A DNA stretch of 64,000 nt. Origin: Cryptomeria japonica (Eukaryota > Streptophyta > Pinopsida > Cupressales > Cupressaceae). The first letter of the stretch is position 1. The number at the start of each line of letters is the position of its first letter. The stretch is taken from the NCBI RefSeq assembly GCF_030272615.1, contig NC_081411.1, positions 836,866,136 to 836,930,135 on the forward strand, written 5' to 3'. A program made the position numbers and the translations under genes. Shown in pieces: positions 23,176-34,452 of the stretch. The notes beneath the pieces are model-generated. The model was not told the origin of the DNA. It did not search any database and saw nothing but the letters and a program-made list of their open reading frames with translations.

Positions 23176-24848
23176 TGTGTGGGAGAAAAAGTGACACTAA
23201 GCAAACATGCCCTAATCTCACTTTCAACCACACACTTGTGGAATACGAAAGAGCCTAGAGGTATCACACAATTGGCTACTTCTTCTTGTGGAAGGGAGAG
23301 CCACGAGCTACCTATTAGGATTTCTATTCCTTTGTTGTAATTGAAAGATGAAATGATGGAAGTTCAATCCCTAACCCCAAAGTGCAAGTATGAACTAATA
23401 ACAAGATTACAGAATTGAACTTAAATGATGGAAAGCTGTAAACACGAAGATAAGACAAGAATTTAAATGCGTACCCGGTGTTAAAATATGAATGAAAATG
23501 TTCGGGACGGGGGCACGGGCACCACTGTCCTGATTCTGCCCCTGAAACTGCTCTAGAAACTGCTGTTTTACAACCTGGAAAAGCTGTCAAAAATGCTGAA
23601 AATGCTGTCTGTCAGGAGGACCAGGGCACCCAGCGCCCCTGTCCCAGGGACCAGGGCGCCCAGCGCCCCTGTCCTGGCAGGACCAGGGCGCCCCACGCCC
23701 CTGTCCTGGTCTTTTGCTCTGAAATTTGGTGGGAAGGTCGGTCTCAGTCTGCTTCTCCCGGATCTGCAACTTGCGGCGTCGTCCGAGTCCCAAAACCTGC
23801 AGTTATATCTGAAAAGGTGTTTGGGTGGCTATATAGGGTTTTGCCTTAGTCAAACCCCCGCTTTGGTGATTTCCACCTCCACGAATAGCCAAGTTGTATT
23901 GTAAAATGTATTGTGTGTGCAGACCTAGTGTGTGTGCAAGGTCCTTAAATGCAAGAAAGCAAACTAGAGCAACCTAGAAAGTAAACCCTAATTGCTTGTA
24001 AATGATAATGTAAATGCTCTAAATCAAGATGCAAAGTGATATAAAGCATGAATAAGTGATGTATTGAAGCTTATGCAAAGACATGAAAACAACATGAAAT
24101 CATACCCAACCCCAAGGGAGAGGTACAAGCCAATCTTCAGTCGGATAATCTCCTATTGTTCTTCAATGTCTTCAAAGCCCAAAATGGATGAATGAAATTG
24201 ATAAATGCTTGATAGATGGATGTTGAATGTTGTTGAAGTCTTCAAAGATCTGCTCTTTCGCTACATATAAGGTCCTTCAAAGCCAAAATTTGGATCCCTT
24301 CAAATGAAGAAAGAGAGCTCTTCTGTATGAAACCCTAGGTCATAATTTCAACTTTTGGCCGACCTAGAGATTGAATATCCTGCCAATTTCTTGGGGTTAA
24401 GCTTTATTTTATGATTGGATCGCGCTCCTAAAATTTCAGGAAAAATGTCTGGGACCATGTTGCACTCCGGGCGCCATGGTCTCGACAACTTTTCACCAAA
24501 TTTTCAAGGCCGTCGGATATGATGATTTTAGAGAGAATCCCGAAGTTACAACTGATTTCGAGATGTTTTGACCCCCGAAATCAAGCCCCCAAGTTCAAAA
24601 TAGGACCTAATTAGGGTTTTTGATTAAATGATGTATAGGAGGAATAAAATGAAAAGGGCACACTTTAATGAAAGGGCCCAACTTTATGATATGGGAGATG
24701 ATAAAATAGAACCTTAGACCTAATTAATTTAATTAATTAAGTGCTAAAGGGGAAATGTAATGCAAAATGCAAAATGCGCCAAGGCGGGTGCTAAACTAGG
24801 TGTGAAATTGTACCACCCTAGCAAGTGCATACAATTTACGACGCTACA
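23176..24848 (-). repeat. Element G 5' LTR
   Basis: Pair of 16564-18200. 36 bp longer, mainly because of a third GC-rich unit (23618-23709). It also repeats the 'cactccgggcgccatggt' motif near 24465. Confidence 0.92.
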
Positions 24849-24914
24849 CCATCAATATTTTGTTCTCTCTTATTTGTGCTTTTCATTGCCTCTAGATCTT
24901 GGAAAAATCTCACA
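24849..24914 (+). repeat. Element X 5' LTR, right end (with TSD of G)
   Basis: 24849-24853 is the duplicated CCATC of G. The remaining 61 bp match the end of X's 3' LTR and finish ATCTCACA. Confidence 0.88.
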
Positions 24915-25773
24915 TGGTATCAGAGTTGGTCCATGTCTCACATGGTATTAGAGCCATTAGAGTGTCATTGGTTTGCTAATTGAGAGAAATTTGATGCTAT
25001 TTGGGGTTTGCATTTGGATCTTTCTATTGTAGGTTTTTATTGAAGCTTGATAGGTCAAATCAGAGGTCATCATTGGATTGAGGAGGTCCAAGAAAGTCAG
25101 GTTTGCCTTTTGTTTCATCCAAATCGGACTTCGGAGGCCAAATCTAGAGGCATTTGAACTTTGACGCGGTGGCGGAAATTTTCCAGAAATTATAATTTTG
25201 GAGACAATTTTCAAATAGTGATATCTCACTCATCCGGACTCATTTTTTCAAGAATTTTTTTTTGTTTTGGGGTAGAATTTTGTGGTTTGTATAGTGGTGC
25301 CGGAGTTTTCTAATTTTTGGATATAGGTTTTTCAGAAATCATGAAATCCTAATTTTTACAACTTTGGAGGCTTCGTTTGGGCTCATATTGACTCCTTTTC
25401 AGGTGCCATTGTTTTTGAAAGTGCATATTTTTTCATCTACTTTCATAATCTACCATCTGTTTGTAGTGATTTTAAGTAGAAATTGTACTTTCATTATTTG
25501 GCAATTTTTGGCATATTTGGTACTTGCATTTTGCTTGGATCTTAGTTTAGATCACTAGCAGTATTTGTTGAAGTCTCTTAGATCTCATTTTGAGAAGTTG
25601 TAAATTGAAATCAAAAGTCCACTTTCACTTATTTTGCAAGTGGCCTATTGTATACACACTAAGTATAAAGTGCCAAAATCACCATTTTGGGGGGATTTCT
25701 TGATTGAGTATTTTGGGGGGGTGTCTTGTGTGATTGTGCCTCTCTCTATCTTGTGTTTTTTCATTTTGGTGCT
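24915..25773 (+). other. Element X leader with a duplicated primer-binding site
   Basis: TGGTATCAGAGTTGG follows the LTR directly. About 30 bp on, the junction is repeated as CTCACATGGTATTAGAGCC (24939-24957). The remaining ~800 bp to the gag ATG are T-rich with no supported frame. Confidence 0.75.
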
Positions 25774-27888
25774 ATGGGTTCTCCTAAATTTCCACTTTTA
25801 ACTCCTCATAATTATGCATCATGGAAGATTAAAGCATGGAGTAAACTAATCGAAAAAGGACTCATTCATTATGTAAATGAAACTATTACAACACCACCTG
25901 ATCCTAAGGTTGATCCTAATGCTCAAATTGAATGGCTTACTAAGAATGCTATGACACTTGGAACTCTTAGAAAGTATGTATCAGATGACCTCATTTTTCA
26001 CATTGATAAGTGTACAACAATTAAAGAGGCTTGGGATATTTTTAAGAAATTGTATGGTTAAGTTGATGAGATTAAGGGCTACAAGCTTGATAGTGAACTC
26101 ACAATTTTGGATCTCAAGGATTTTGATACAATCCAAGATTATGTCACAAAAGCAACTAAGCTAAGAGCAAAGCTAAAGGATTGTGGAATTGACAAAAAGG
26201 ATGCTCAATTGGTTTATAACTTGTTGGACAAGCTTCCTTTAGAGTATGCAACCTTTTTATCTAGCTTTCACACCCATAGGTTAGCTCAAGGTTCCTCATA
26301 CACTTCTCCCTCATTTGATTCACTCACAGAGATGTTGATACTTGAGCAATCTAAGTTGACCATGATGGGGATTCTCAAATATTCAAAGTCACAAGCTTTG
26401 GTGACTAACAAAGGGAATCAAAGTAATCAAAGAAAATGTAAGAATCAAAAGCAACCTAAGTCTAAACCACAAAAAGATGGAGCACAATCTTCCTCTCCAC
26501 AACAAGGTGATTCACCATTCTCACCTAAGAGGAAATCATATAAGGACAATAATTTTTATGGATATTGCAAGAAATTAGGACATGATGAACATCATTGTTA
26601 TAAGAAGGATATTGATGAGTTGAAGAATCTTCTTGAGAAGAATAGAATCAACCTACCTTCTAGAATGTCTACATTGGCTTGTTTTTCCAAGTATAAAGGA
26701 AAGGATCATTTTGTTGGGATAGATAAAGGAAAGGGACAAGCTCTTTGTGCTACTACAAGTCATGATTCAGGGAGATGGCTTCTAGATTCAAGGGCTTCTC
26801 ATCATATGGCATCTTCATAGTCTATGTTTTCTACATTTGAGCCTTGCCACATGCCATAGATTTTGATGGGAAATCATACATACATGGATGTGATTGGGAA
26901 AGGATCTATTTCCATTGGGGATAACTCCTTCAATGATGTGTTGTGTGTACCCCACTTGACAAATAATATTCTTTCCATCTATCAAATCACACATGGGGAA
27001 ACTAGGAAAACTGTGGATTTCACACCTAATTCAGTTATCATTAGAGACTTGGAGAGTGGAGCTATCATTGTGATTGGGGTGGTTGATCATGCATCTCGGT
27101 TGTACTCTTTTTCAAATTTTGGTCCTATTGATAAGGTTGGTTCTTCCTATGTTGATGATTCAGATTTTGAGGAGAACTTTGGGCATTTGAACTTGGGGAT
27201 TCTCACATGTGACCCTGTTCTTGAGCCTTGCATTTCATCTCCTTCTATTGATATCACACCACCTATTGCACCTGATGATGCATCTAGTGTAATAGTTTTG
27301 CCTTCTTATGATTCAGTGTAGTAGGATATTTCATGTCTTCTAGCTTCAGTTGATTGCGATGCCTACTTGACAGACATTGTAGGTTTGTTTGTGGACTTCT
27401 ACATTGCAGATTTAGGAGACACCATTCATGACATTCATCTTATCTTTGATGAAGATGATCCTTCTTTGACTTTTGTGAGGGATCACTCTGACCCTCTTGT
27501 ACATTCTCTACATGATCAATCTTTAGAGGTTGACATGATTGTGGATACTTTTGTACAACACTTGGAGGAGGTCTCTTTATCTTTTGAGGAGACATATGAT
27601 TCTTTGGATATTATTCTACATTCATCTCCACTAGATCTTGGAGTGCCTTTTTCAGCAGTGTGGCACAATTTACCACCTTTGGAGGGGGTACCTTTCAGTA
27701 TTGACATGGGGACACTTGAGCAATTTTTCAGAGATTCCTTTCATCATGAGTATTTTTGTTTCATCTTCCCTTCATGGATACACCTTTGGTTTTGTTTCTT
27801 CCTAAGGGGAGGAGTGTTGTTTGATGTTCATGGAGTAGTTTCTTCATTCATCTTCAAGCTTCTATCATTGGTGGAGATTCTAGATTGA
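25774..27888 (+). pseudogene. Element X gag-protease frame with unknown acidic C-terminal region
   Basis: One frame of 705 codons, broken only by TAA at 26059 and TAG at 26818, 26857, 27319 and 27322; there are no frameshifts. Gag (residues 1-210) is of the Copia UBN2 type (NYASWKIKAWSKLI, TIKEAWDIFKKLYG). The zinc knuckle FYGYCKKLGHDEHHC lacks its first Cys. The protease motif is WLLDSRASHHM, with catalytic DSG changed to DSR. A pre-integrase segment (VLCVPHLTNNILSI) follows. The last ~200 codons, from about 27310, are acidic and hydrophobic (TDIVGLFVDFYIADLGD) and match nothing I know, where integrase and RT should be. Confidence 0.88.
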
Positions 27889-28204
27889 GGGGGGGCTTCC
27901 TATTCTCTCTTCTTCTTCTCTCATATGGGGGGGACTTTTTCCTCACATGGGGTTTTGTCCTTCACATACCTCTATGAGAGTTCTTTGTATCTAGTTTTCA
28001 TCTCTCTTTTGGGGGAGGGATTTTTCCCATTGGGTTTTTCTCTCTTTCCCTGCTTTGTGAGAGATTTCCTTGCATTGGTTTGCATGCATTTGCATTTGTA
28101 CATGGGTACCTAACATGGCCTTGTTGCCGACCGGGACCCATCTTGCATTGCTTAGTTGCATTGTAGACTTAAGTGTATTCCCCTAAGTTGCACTTAAGGG
28201 ATGG
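27889..28204 (+). other. Element X 3' non-coding region and PPT
   Basis: 316 bp of T- and G-rich sequence without a supported gene. The last bases, TTAAGGGATGG, are the likely PPT, less pure than those of the other elements. Confidence 0.55.
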
Positions 28205-28666
28205 TGTTGGTGTAAATAATTATTCATCATGGATATTATTACACCTTACTTAAGTTTACTTAGGTACATTCATTTCATGGTAGTTTGGGTATGAGACACT
28301 TGGCTGTTTGTGCCACATTGGGATAGTGTGTGTAGGAGAATTTCCACCTTTTATGGTGTGATCTTGTTGTTACACTCCACATTCAGTCGGTGATCCACCT
28401 CATGTGGAATATTATATTGTTTCTCCTACCTACCCACACCTATGTCCTACCTACCCTTGTTTCTTATTGAGCCACATGTCATGTTTGTGTGCTCACATAT
28501 CCATATAGCCTTGCCTATATAAGAAGACTCATATTAATTGTATGTATCGATTGATGATCCAGTTGATCAGTATTTTCTCTTGATAGAATACAATTTATTC
28601 CTATCAATATTTTGTTCTCTCTTATTTGTGCTTTCCATTGCCTCTAGATCTTGGCAAAATCTCACA
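28205..28666 (+). repeat. Element X 3' LTR
   Basis: 462 bp, TGTTGGTGTAAATAATT to ATCTCACA, followed by TSD ATACT. Uninterrupted copy of the split 5' LTR. Confidence 0.93.
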
Positions 28667-29987
28667 ATACTGAATGTATTTTGAGGAAAATTTTGAAAGA
28701 AATAACTATCAAGTTATTCCAGAGAAGGATGACTTCCAGTCAAAAGAAAATTCAAGCAAAGACACTTCTCCTCTAGAGATCCTTATATACACAGAAGTTC
28801 CATAGGATCAACTAGTTGTACAAATTGATCTGGTTGAACAAGAAGTTGTTGATGATGCTTCCAATGATCAAGTAGTTGATAACTCTAGTGATGCTGCACA
28901 GGACCCTCCTGAGATAGAAATAATTATAGAAATGATAGCATAAGAGTTAGGTGAAGTAGGAAAGTGTGGTGGAGATGGTGAGAAAGGTGAAGAGGATGTA
29001 AATATAGAAGATCTTGTGAAAGAGAAGGGTGAAGAGAAAATTGTTGAGCCTCTGACAACCATGACAAAAACCACTATTCCTGATAAGGGAAAGAAGATTG
29101 CAGTTGAGGTTGATCTTTCTCATGGTCTGGTAGACTTAAGCACCCTGTCCCCTCTTCAAGCACTTAAGTTAGCCACCCTTGCGCAGATCAAGGCCAATGA
29201 GGAAATACTCAAGTCCGCATCAGAAGAGAAACAATTGATATCTTTGGCAACTGTAGTTTTTGAGAAAGTTTAGCCTAAGCTTAAGAATATTTCTAGTGAC
29301 TCACCCTCCAATAAGCTTAAGGATATGTTAAATAAAGTAGAATCAAATTTTGTATCATTAGAGAAAGTTGTAGATATAAAGGTTTTGAATAAGTTTAATG
29401 AGACAAGGCTCCAAACCTATTTGAAGACAATTGAAGTTGATAAAGAATTTTTGAAGATTGCAGTGAAAAGTGTAGAAGATGTATTAGATGTAGGCAAGAA
29501 AATATTAAAATCATGTCTATTTTTGCCCAAGGTTACTACAGATGTTGATAGGAAAATAAGAGATCTTGAAGAGAAACTAGCCAGTATTGGTCATTCATTT
29601 ACTCCTCATTCTATTTTTACAAGTTCCCTTGAAGCCCAATTAATGGATCTTATTGAAAAAATAAAGCGCTTGAATAAAGAAAAATAGCAAGTGTTAAGAA
29701 GAGTGGTAGAACTAAGGAGTCTCATCACTCCTCGGATGGACACTTTACTTGGAGCTCAACAGGATGTAGTCAGTGCCTTAGGTAAACTGGTGTCATTTGA
29801 TTTCAAAGGCGTTGAAGTTCATGCATACATTTTTAGTGCTTTGATCAATGTCTTAAATTATTTCCTGAGAGGATGGAATAAGTACCTGAAATCCTTGAAG
29901 GTTACTTGTGCAGGCATTTTAAATTCATGTAAATTACTACATTCATTTGTACATAAGTTTTGGTGGATTCCTACCCTTTTCCATTGA
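28667..29987 (+). pseudogene. ORF2 of element Y, second half
   Basis: Resumes after TSD ATACT. Acidic repeats (about 28880-29040) are followed by a long helical, probably coiled-coil region (SNKLKDMLNKVESNFVSLEK, DRKIRDLEEKLASIG) and a final segment ending WIPTLFH at 29987. Stops at 28922, 29271 and 29685 (the latter two TAG). The order, acidic/basic linker then coiled coil just before the PPT motif, matches ORF2 of V and W, though residue identity is low here. Confidence 0.6.
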
Positions 29988-30035
29988 TGTCAAAGGGGGA
30001 GAGAGTTAGATTACAGTAGTGAAAAATGATGCTCA
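29988..30035 (+). other. Element Y 3' untranslated remnant
   Basis: Short AT-rich tail after the PPT-like AAAGGGGGAGAG. It ends GCTCA directly before the LTR of Z, the candidate TSD of Z, whose partner would lie outside the window. Confidence 0.5.
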
Positions 30036-31256
30036 TGTTGGCAATATGCTAGATTTGGTTAAGTGTTGTCATTGATGTCAACACTATATTGTGGTTGGAT
30101 CTATCTCAGTTAGTCTTGGTGATCATCTCGGTTTTGGCAATGATTGTGATCCGCTATGATCAAATCTCTGGAATCAATTTTGGATGCTTACACTAATGGT
30201 TATATGCTTGCTATATTCTGGTGGTTTCATAATTTGGTTATTGCTTTTGATATTTTCCTTTACAGGCTTGTTCTTGGTTTTCCCGACTAGCTTTTGGCTT
30301 TACCAACTTCTTGCATTTCTGATTAGCTTTACTGGTATGTTGTTTTGGTGACTTGGTCAGTCAATTTTGGGTTCGTCTTATGGAATCAGTTTCTATCATG
30401 TTGTTGGTACTTCTTGATCATATCCTAAGAATTTGGTGACTTTCTATTGGATGGCATCCTTTTATGATGGTCCTATTTGGATCTGGTTAAACTTTCATGG
30501 AGGGTTTCTACCGACAAGTGAAGCATGTTGGATTTTGGTCTTAGCAGAATCCCCGATGAATATAATTGTTTGGATACTTAATTTAGGTCCATGCTATGTA
30601 ATGTAAATCATAATATTGGTTCGGTAGTATCATGTGATGTAATTTTTATAATTATGTGTTTATGGGTTTACCATTTAGCCAACCTTGTCAATAAGGTTGA
30701 TGATTTGTATTTATAGGTGACTTATTCATGTAATTGGATATCAATGGTTATGGATGGTTAAGTCTATATTATCAAAGAAAGGATTATGTACAAATAAATT
30801 CATATCATTCAGGAGAAGGTTGGAAAGGTTTTGTATTGCAAAGCAGACATCAGTGCTTAACCAGAACTGTATCAAGCATTAGTAGATTCCACTTTCACAA
30901 TTCATTTCTTTCTGGATTGTAGTCCGATGATTTTGTAAGTCAGTGAGACTTCCCTTTGTGTTGAGCAATGTGCTCTAGGCTATTGGCCTTTCTACATGTG
31001 TAGACCTATTGGAATTATTCATAATACTACTATAGAGTATTCATCTGATTGTGGGTAGGGTTTCCCATCATGGTTTTTCCCTTTCTGGGTTTTCCACGTC
31101 AAAATATTGGTGTTAAGTGTGTTGTGATTTGATGATATATCTTTCATTATGTTGTGTTCCAGTATAAGGCTTATAATTGAATTAATTGTTATTATTGTGA
31201 GTAAAATAATTTACCCCCCCCTCTTTGTTTATTGTCGGTATCAGTGAATTCCAACA
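30036..31256 (+). repeat. Element Z 5' LTR
   Basis: Begins TGTTGGCAATATGC, carries the inner TTGTCATTGATGTCAAC motif (30063-30080) and ends GAATTCCAACA. A C-run and 'ctctttg' precede the end, as in the other Copia LTRs here. Confidence 0.88.
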
Positions 31257-31258
31257 AT

Positions 31259-31270
31259 TGGTATCAGAGC
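31259..31270 (+). other. Element Z primer-binding site
   Basis: TGGTATCAGAGC, exact complement of plant initiator tRNA-Met 3' end, two bases after the LTR. Confidence 0.92.
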
Positions 31271-31311
31271 AAGGTCCTCTCTATAGAAGCTTAACCGCTT
31301 GACAAGATCCG

Positions 31312-33378
31312 ATGGCAACTGCATCTAGTTCTACATTCAATCCTTACCAGAAGGAGAGCCCCAGATTTGATGGTACAAATTACAAGATATGGAAGGAGTG
31401 AATGGATATTTATCTTAGATGTCTTGGAGCTGAAGATTGGGAAATAGTGGAGAAAGGGTATATACCTCATGATCTTAATTCTGGAACACTGACACTTGTT
31501 GATTAATAGAAGAGAGTTGAAAATGATGTGAGAGAAAAAGAAGCATTGTTGAGCACCCTACCTGATGAAAAGATATTGAATTTCATAGAGCTGGAGAATG
31601 CTAAGCTGATCTGGACAAAGCTGTGAAGATTGCTAAACTTGAAGGTTTCTGGGTAAGATATGAAACTTTAAAGATGGAAGAAGATGAGAAGATAAGTTCT
31701 TTCATGGACAGAGTCAATGAGATTGTCATGGGTATCAAATGTTGTGGCAGATCTGTGAGTGAAGATGACATAGTGTCAAAGGTTCTAAGAGTTCTACCTC
31801 TGGCTTACAAGATGAAGGCTACTACTATAAATGAACTTTGGACAATGTCAAGTACCCTTGTGACCAGAGATACACTACTTGGGAAATTAACTTCTTTTGA
31901 ACTTGAAGAACTTGGAGATCAGAGTGCTACTAAAACCGAGACTGCAATTAAAGCATCTGTCTCTGGTAAATAGAAGATAGATTGGAAAGAGATGTATGCT
32001 AAGGATATGGAGGAAATTGAGAAAGAAGAAAGAGAATTTAAAGAGCTGGAAGCCCTGCTTGACAAAAGAATTCCTAAAGGGGCAGTTGGAAGTAAGTATG
32101 AAGGAAAAGTCCCTTTTAAATGTTTTTCATGCAATAAGATTGGTCATTTTGCATCTAGATGTCCTGAAAGAGCTGTTAGGAATCATGAAAGATTTGTGAG
32201 GAATTATAAGCCTAATCTTGAATATCAGAGCAGACCTAGATTCAAAAAGAATAAGGATAAATCATGTTATTATGCTAGTTATAATGATGATGATGAACCT
32301 ATGAGTGGATCTAGTAATGGTGCCTCATCCGACCAAGATTGGGTCTTTATTGCTATCAAGGATGATTCTCTGAAATCTATCATTGAAACAACACATACTG
32401 AGGAAAAGGCCTTGGATACTAAAATTGAAGAAAAGGATGAATGGGTTATAGATAGTGGATGCTCACATCACATGACTAGTGACAAAAGAAAGTTCTTATC
32501 ATTGCAAGAATTTGATGGTTGATTGGTCAAATTTGGAGACAACAAGGCATGTAGGATCAAAGGCAAAGGAACAATATCATTGGATGGTAAGACTAATACT
32601 AATAATGTTTATTATGTTGAAGGCTTAAAGAATAATATTTTTAAGTGTAGGTCATATGGTGGATAGAGGATTTCATTTGTAAGATCATTAATAAATCTGG
32701 ATTAGAGATTACTTCCAAAACTTAGACCAATGGAAATATCTGTTATTTGAACTCCGGTGAGAAGGCTTGCTTGATTTCTCAGATTGATGAAAGTTGGTTA
32801 TGACATAAAATGACGTGTCATGTAAATTTTGATTGCATAGTAAAGATTAGTTCAATACCAGTTGTTAGAGATTTGCCTAAGATTGTTAAACCTCATAATC
32901 CAGTATGTAGAGAATGTCAAATGGGTAAGCAAGTTAGAACTTTCAGAAGTGTACATGATAAATCTAATGAAATTCTTGATCTTATTCATACTGATTTGTG
33001 TGGATCGACAAGGACTAAAATATTTCAAGGTGATAGATATTTTATGTTACTTATTGATGACTATTCTAGAATGGTGTGGGTGGCATTTTTGAAAGAGAAA
33101 TCTAAATCTTTTGAGAAATTCAAAATCTTTAAGGCTATGGTTGAGACTGAGATAGGACTAAAGATAAAGTTCTTAAGATCTGATCATGGTGGTGAGTTTA
33201 CATCCAGTGAGTTCAACAACTTTTGTGAAAGGAATGGTATTAGGAGACAACTTTCTACACCTAGAACCCCACAATAGAATGGATTGGTGGAAAGGAAGAA
33301 CAAAACAATTTTGGATGCAACAAGGACTATGGTGACTAAAGCTAAATTACCTGATATCTATTGGAGAGAGGTTGCCAA
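31312..33378 (+). pseudogene. Element Z gag, protease and integrase
   Basis: Starts MATASSSTFNPYQK, then SPRFDGTNYKIW (gag). The zinc knuckle CFSCNKIGHFASRC is complete and the protease motif WVIDSGCSHHM is intact. The integrase zinc finger keeps CRECQMGKQ, and the catalytic core shows LIHTDLCG and [15 protein letters not shown]. Breaks: stops at about 31399, 31504-31509 and 31972 (TAG), a frameshift near 31620, a stop after FDG at about 32520 (TGA) and TAG at 33277, where TPQ-Q-NG is expected. The first His of the pre-integrase motif is preceded by TGA in place of Trp. Cut at 33378 by solo LTR S. Confidence 0.88.
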
Positions 33379-34452
33379 TGTCATTCCTATGAAGTGTGAT
33401 ACCTGCAGCTACAACACAAAAACTCAATAGATCATTACAAGCATGGTTAGAAAATTTAAAACAAAGAAAGATAAAACCATGGCAAAGTGATCTATCGCCT
33501 CCTAAGAGATGTGAGTGTGGATTTTCTCTTAGATCTGGATAAGAAAAATCTAGTGACTAGACTACACCTAGATGGAGGATTTGAAATGATAATGATGCAA
33601 TTAAGCTAAAAAGAGAATGATTAAGCTACATGATTCAACAATTATGCTAGAAAATGATCAAATTAAGCTAGATCTAAGATGCAATTGCCTATAATAGCAA
33701 TGATCAAATGATATGCTAAGAGATATTATGCCTATAGTAATAATGCCTAAAATACAAATGAGATGGGATGATTATTTCTCCAAAATGGGGGATATTTATA
33801 GGATTTCCAAGGCCAGGGGTGAGGTGGTAGGAATCAACGGTCAAGATTGAGTCTAAAGATATCAATCATGAAATTGGAGGAGGTTGGAAAAGAGGTTGGA
33901 GGAAAGGGGACATTTGTCATCTCTATGGTGACAAGTGTCAAGGGGTTTCTAAGAGAGGGGACATGTGGCCCAAGAATGCCATGTGTCTCAAGGGGAGAGT
34001 ATCCACGCCATAGGAGGTTAGGATAAGGAGGTTAGGATGTGCAAGCTAAGATAGGTTTAATTAAATGTAGGGTTAGATGGAATGGGTTAGGTTTAGAAGT
34101 GGTTATGTTAGGTGGTTAGAAGTTAGGAGTCATGTGGGTAATTTAAATTGAAAAATTCAAATAATAGGAAAAGACTAATTAACTTTCAATGACTCATAAA
34201 TTGATTTGTTTTAATTAATTAGAAGATTAGAAGAAATGAATTTAAATGGGGAGGGATTAATTAATTTGAATTAATTAATCAAAGGTGACTATTGAAATGA
34301 ACCTATTAAATAAATCCTTAGATTTATTAATAAGTAGATGAGTGGAAGAATTTAATAAAATTGCTAATGAATTCAATTAAATTGGGGAGGGGGATTAATT
34401 AAATAATTGCTTATTTAATTAACTATCTTCAGACCATTTTTAGGTGTATACA
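33379..34452 (-). mobile_element. Solo LTR S, probably Gypsy type, TSD GCCAA
   Basis: Runs TGTCATTCCTATG...GGTGTATACA on the plus strand, flanked by GCCAA at 33374-33378 and 34453-34457. Removing it and one TSD restores Z's integrase frame across EVAN/TTIYTFNG. Minus orientation is suggested by TGTATACACC, typical of a Gypsy LTR start. AT-rich, no genes. Confidence 0.88.

Larger units (their letters stand above)
16564..24848 (-). mobile_element. Element G: non-autonomous Ty3/Gypsy-type element with an intact ORF
   Basis: Inserted in X's 5' LTR with a perfect TSD CCATC (16559-16563 and 24849-24853). The LTRs are 1,637 bp (16564-18200) and 1,673 bp (23176-24848). The element reads on the minus strand: a PBS-like site follows the right LTR and a PPT precedes the left one. 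It contains one long uninterrupted frame with a Gypsy-type protease but no RT, RNase H or integrase. As the innermost element of this nest it is the youngest here, in keeping with the intact frame. Confidence 0.92.
16163..28666 (+). mobile_element. Element X: non-autonomous Copia-like LTR element
   Basis: LTRs of about 462 bp (16163-16563 plus 24854-24914; 28205-28666) start TGTTGGT and end CTCACA. The flanking 5-mer ATACT is identical on both sides (16158-16162 and 28667-28671). The internal region (24915-28204) has a PBS and a single 705-codon frame with gag and protease/pre-integrase segments, but no integrase, RT or RNase H. The 5' LTR is split by element G. Confidence 0.92.
14593..30035 (+). 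mobile_element. Element Y: truncated 'ORF2' retrotransposon, split by X
   Basis: Plus-strand remnants at 14593-16162 and 28667-30035 are the two halves of one coding region resembling ORF2 of V and W. They are separated by element X, which has perfect TSDs. The LTR, gag and N-terminal part of ORF2 are absent on the left, where Y abuts minus-strand D. On the right, the text CATTGATGTCAAAGGGGGAG (29980s) matches the first PPT-like motif downstream of ORF2 in V and W. Y then meets the LTR of Z at 30036. Confidence 0.72.

Noticed and set aside
19895-23233. The 1,112-codon open frame as a host gene with an N-terminal signal or membrane region
   Set aside because: The first 75 codons translate the LTR and leader (poly-Lys from a T run). 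The frame lies between paired LTRs and carries a Gypsy protease motif, so it is the element's own gene starting at 23008.
27516-27707. Antisense 63-codon frame in X
   Set aside because: Shadow of the X sense frame, with no independent support.
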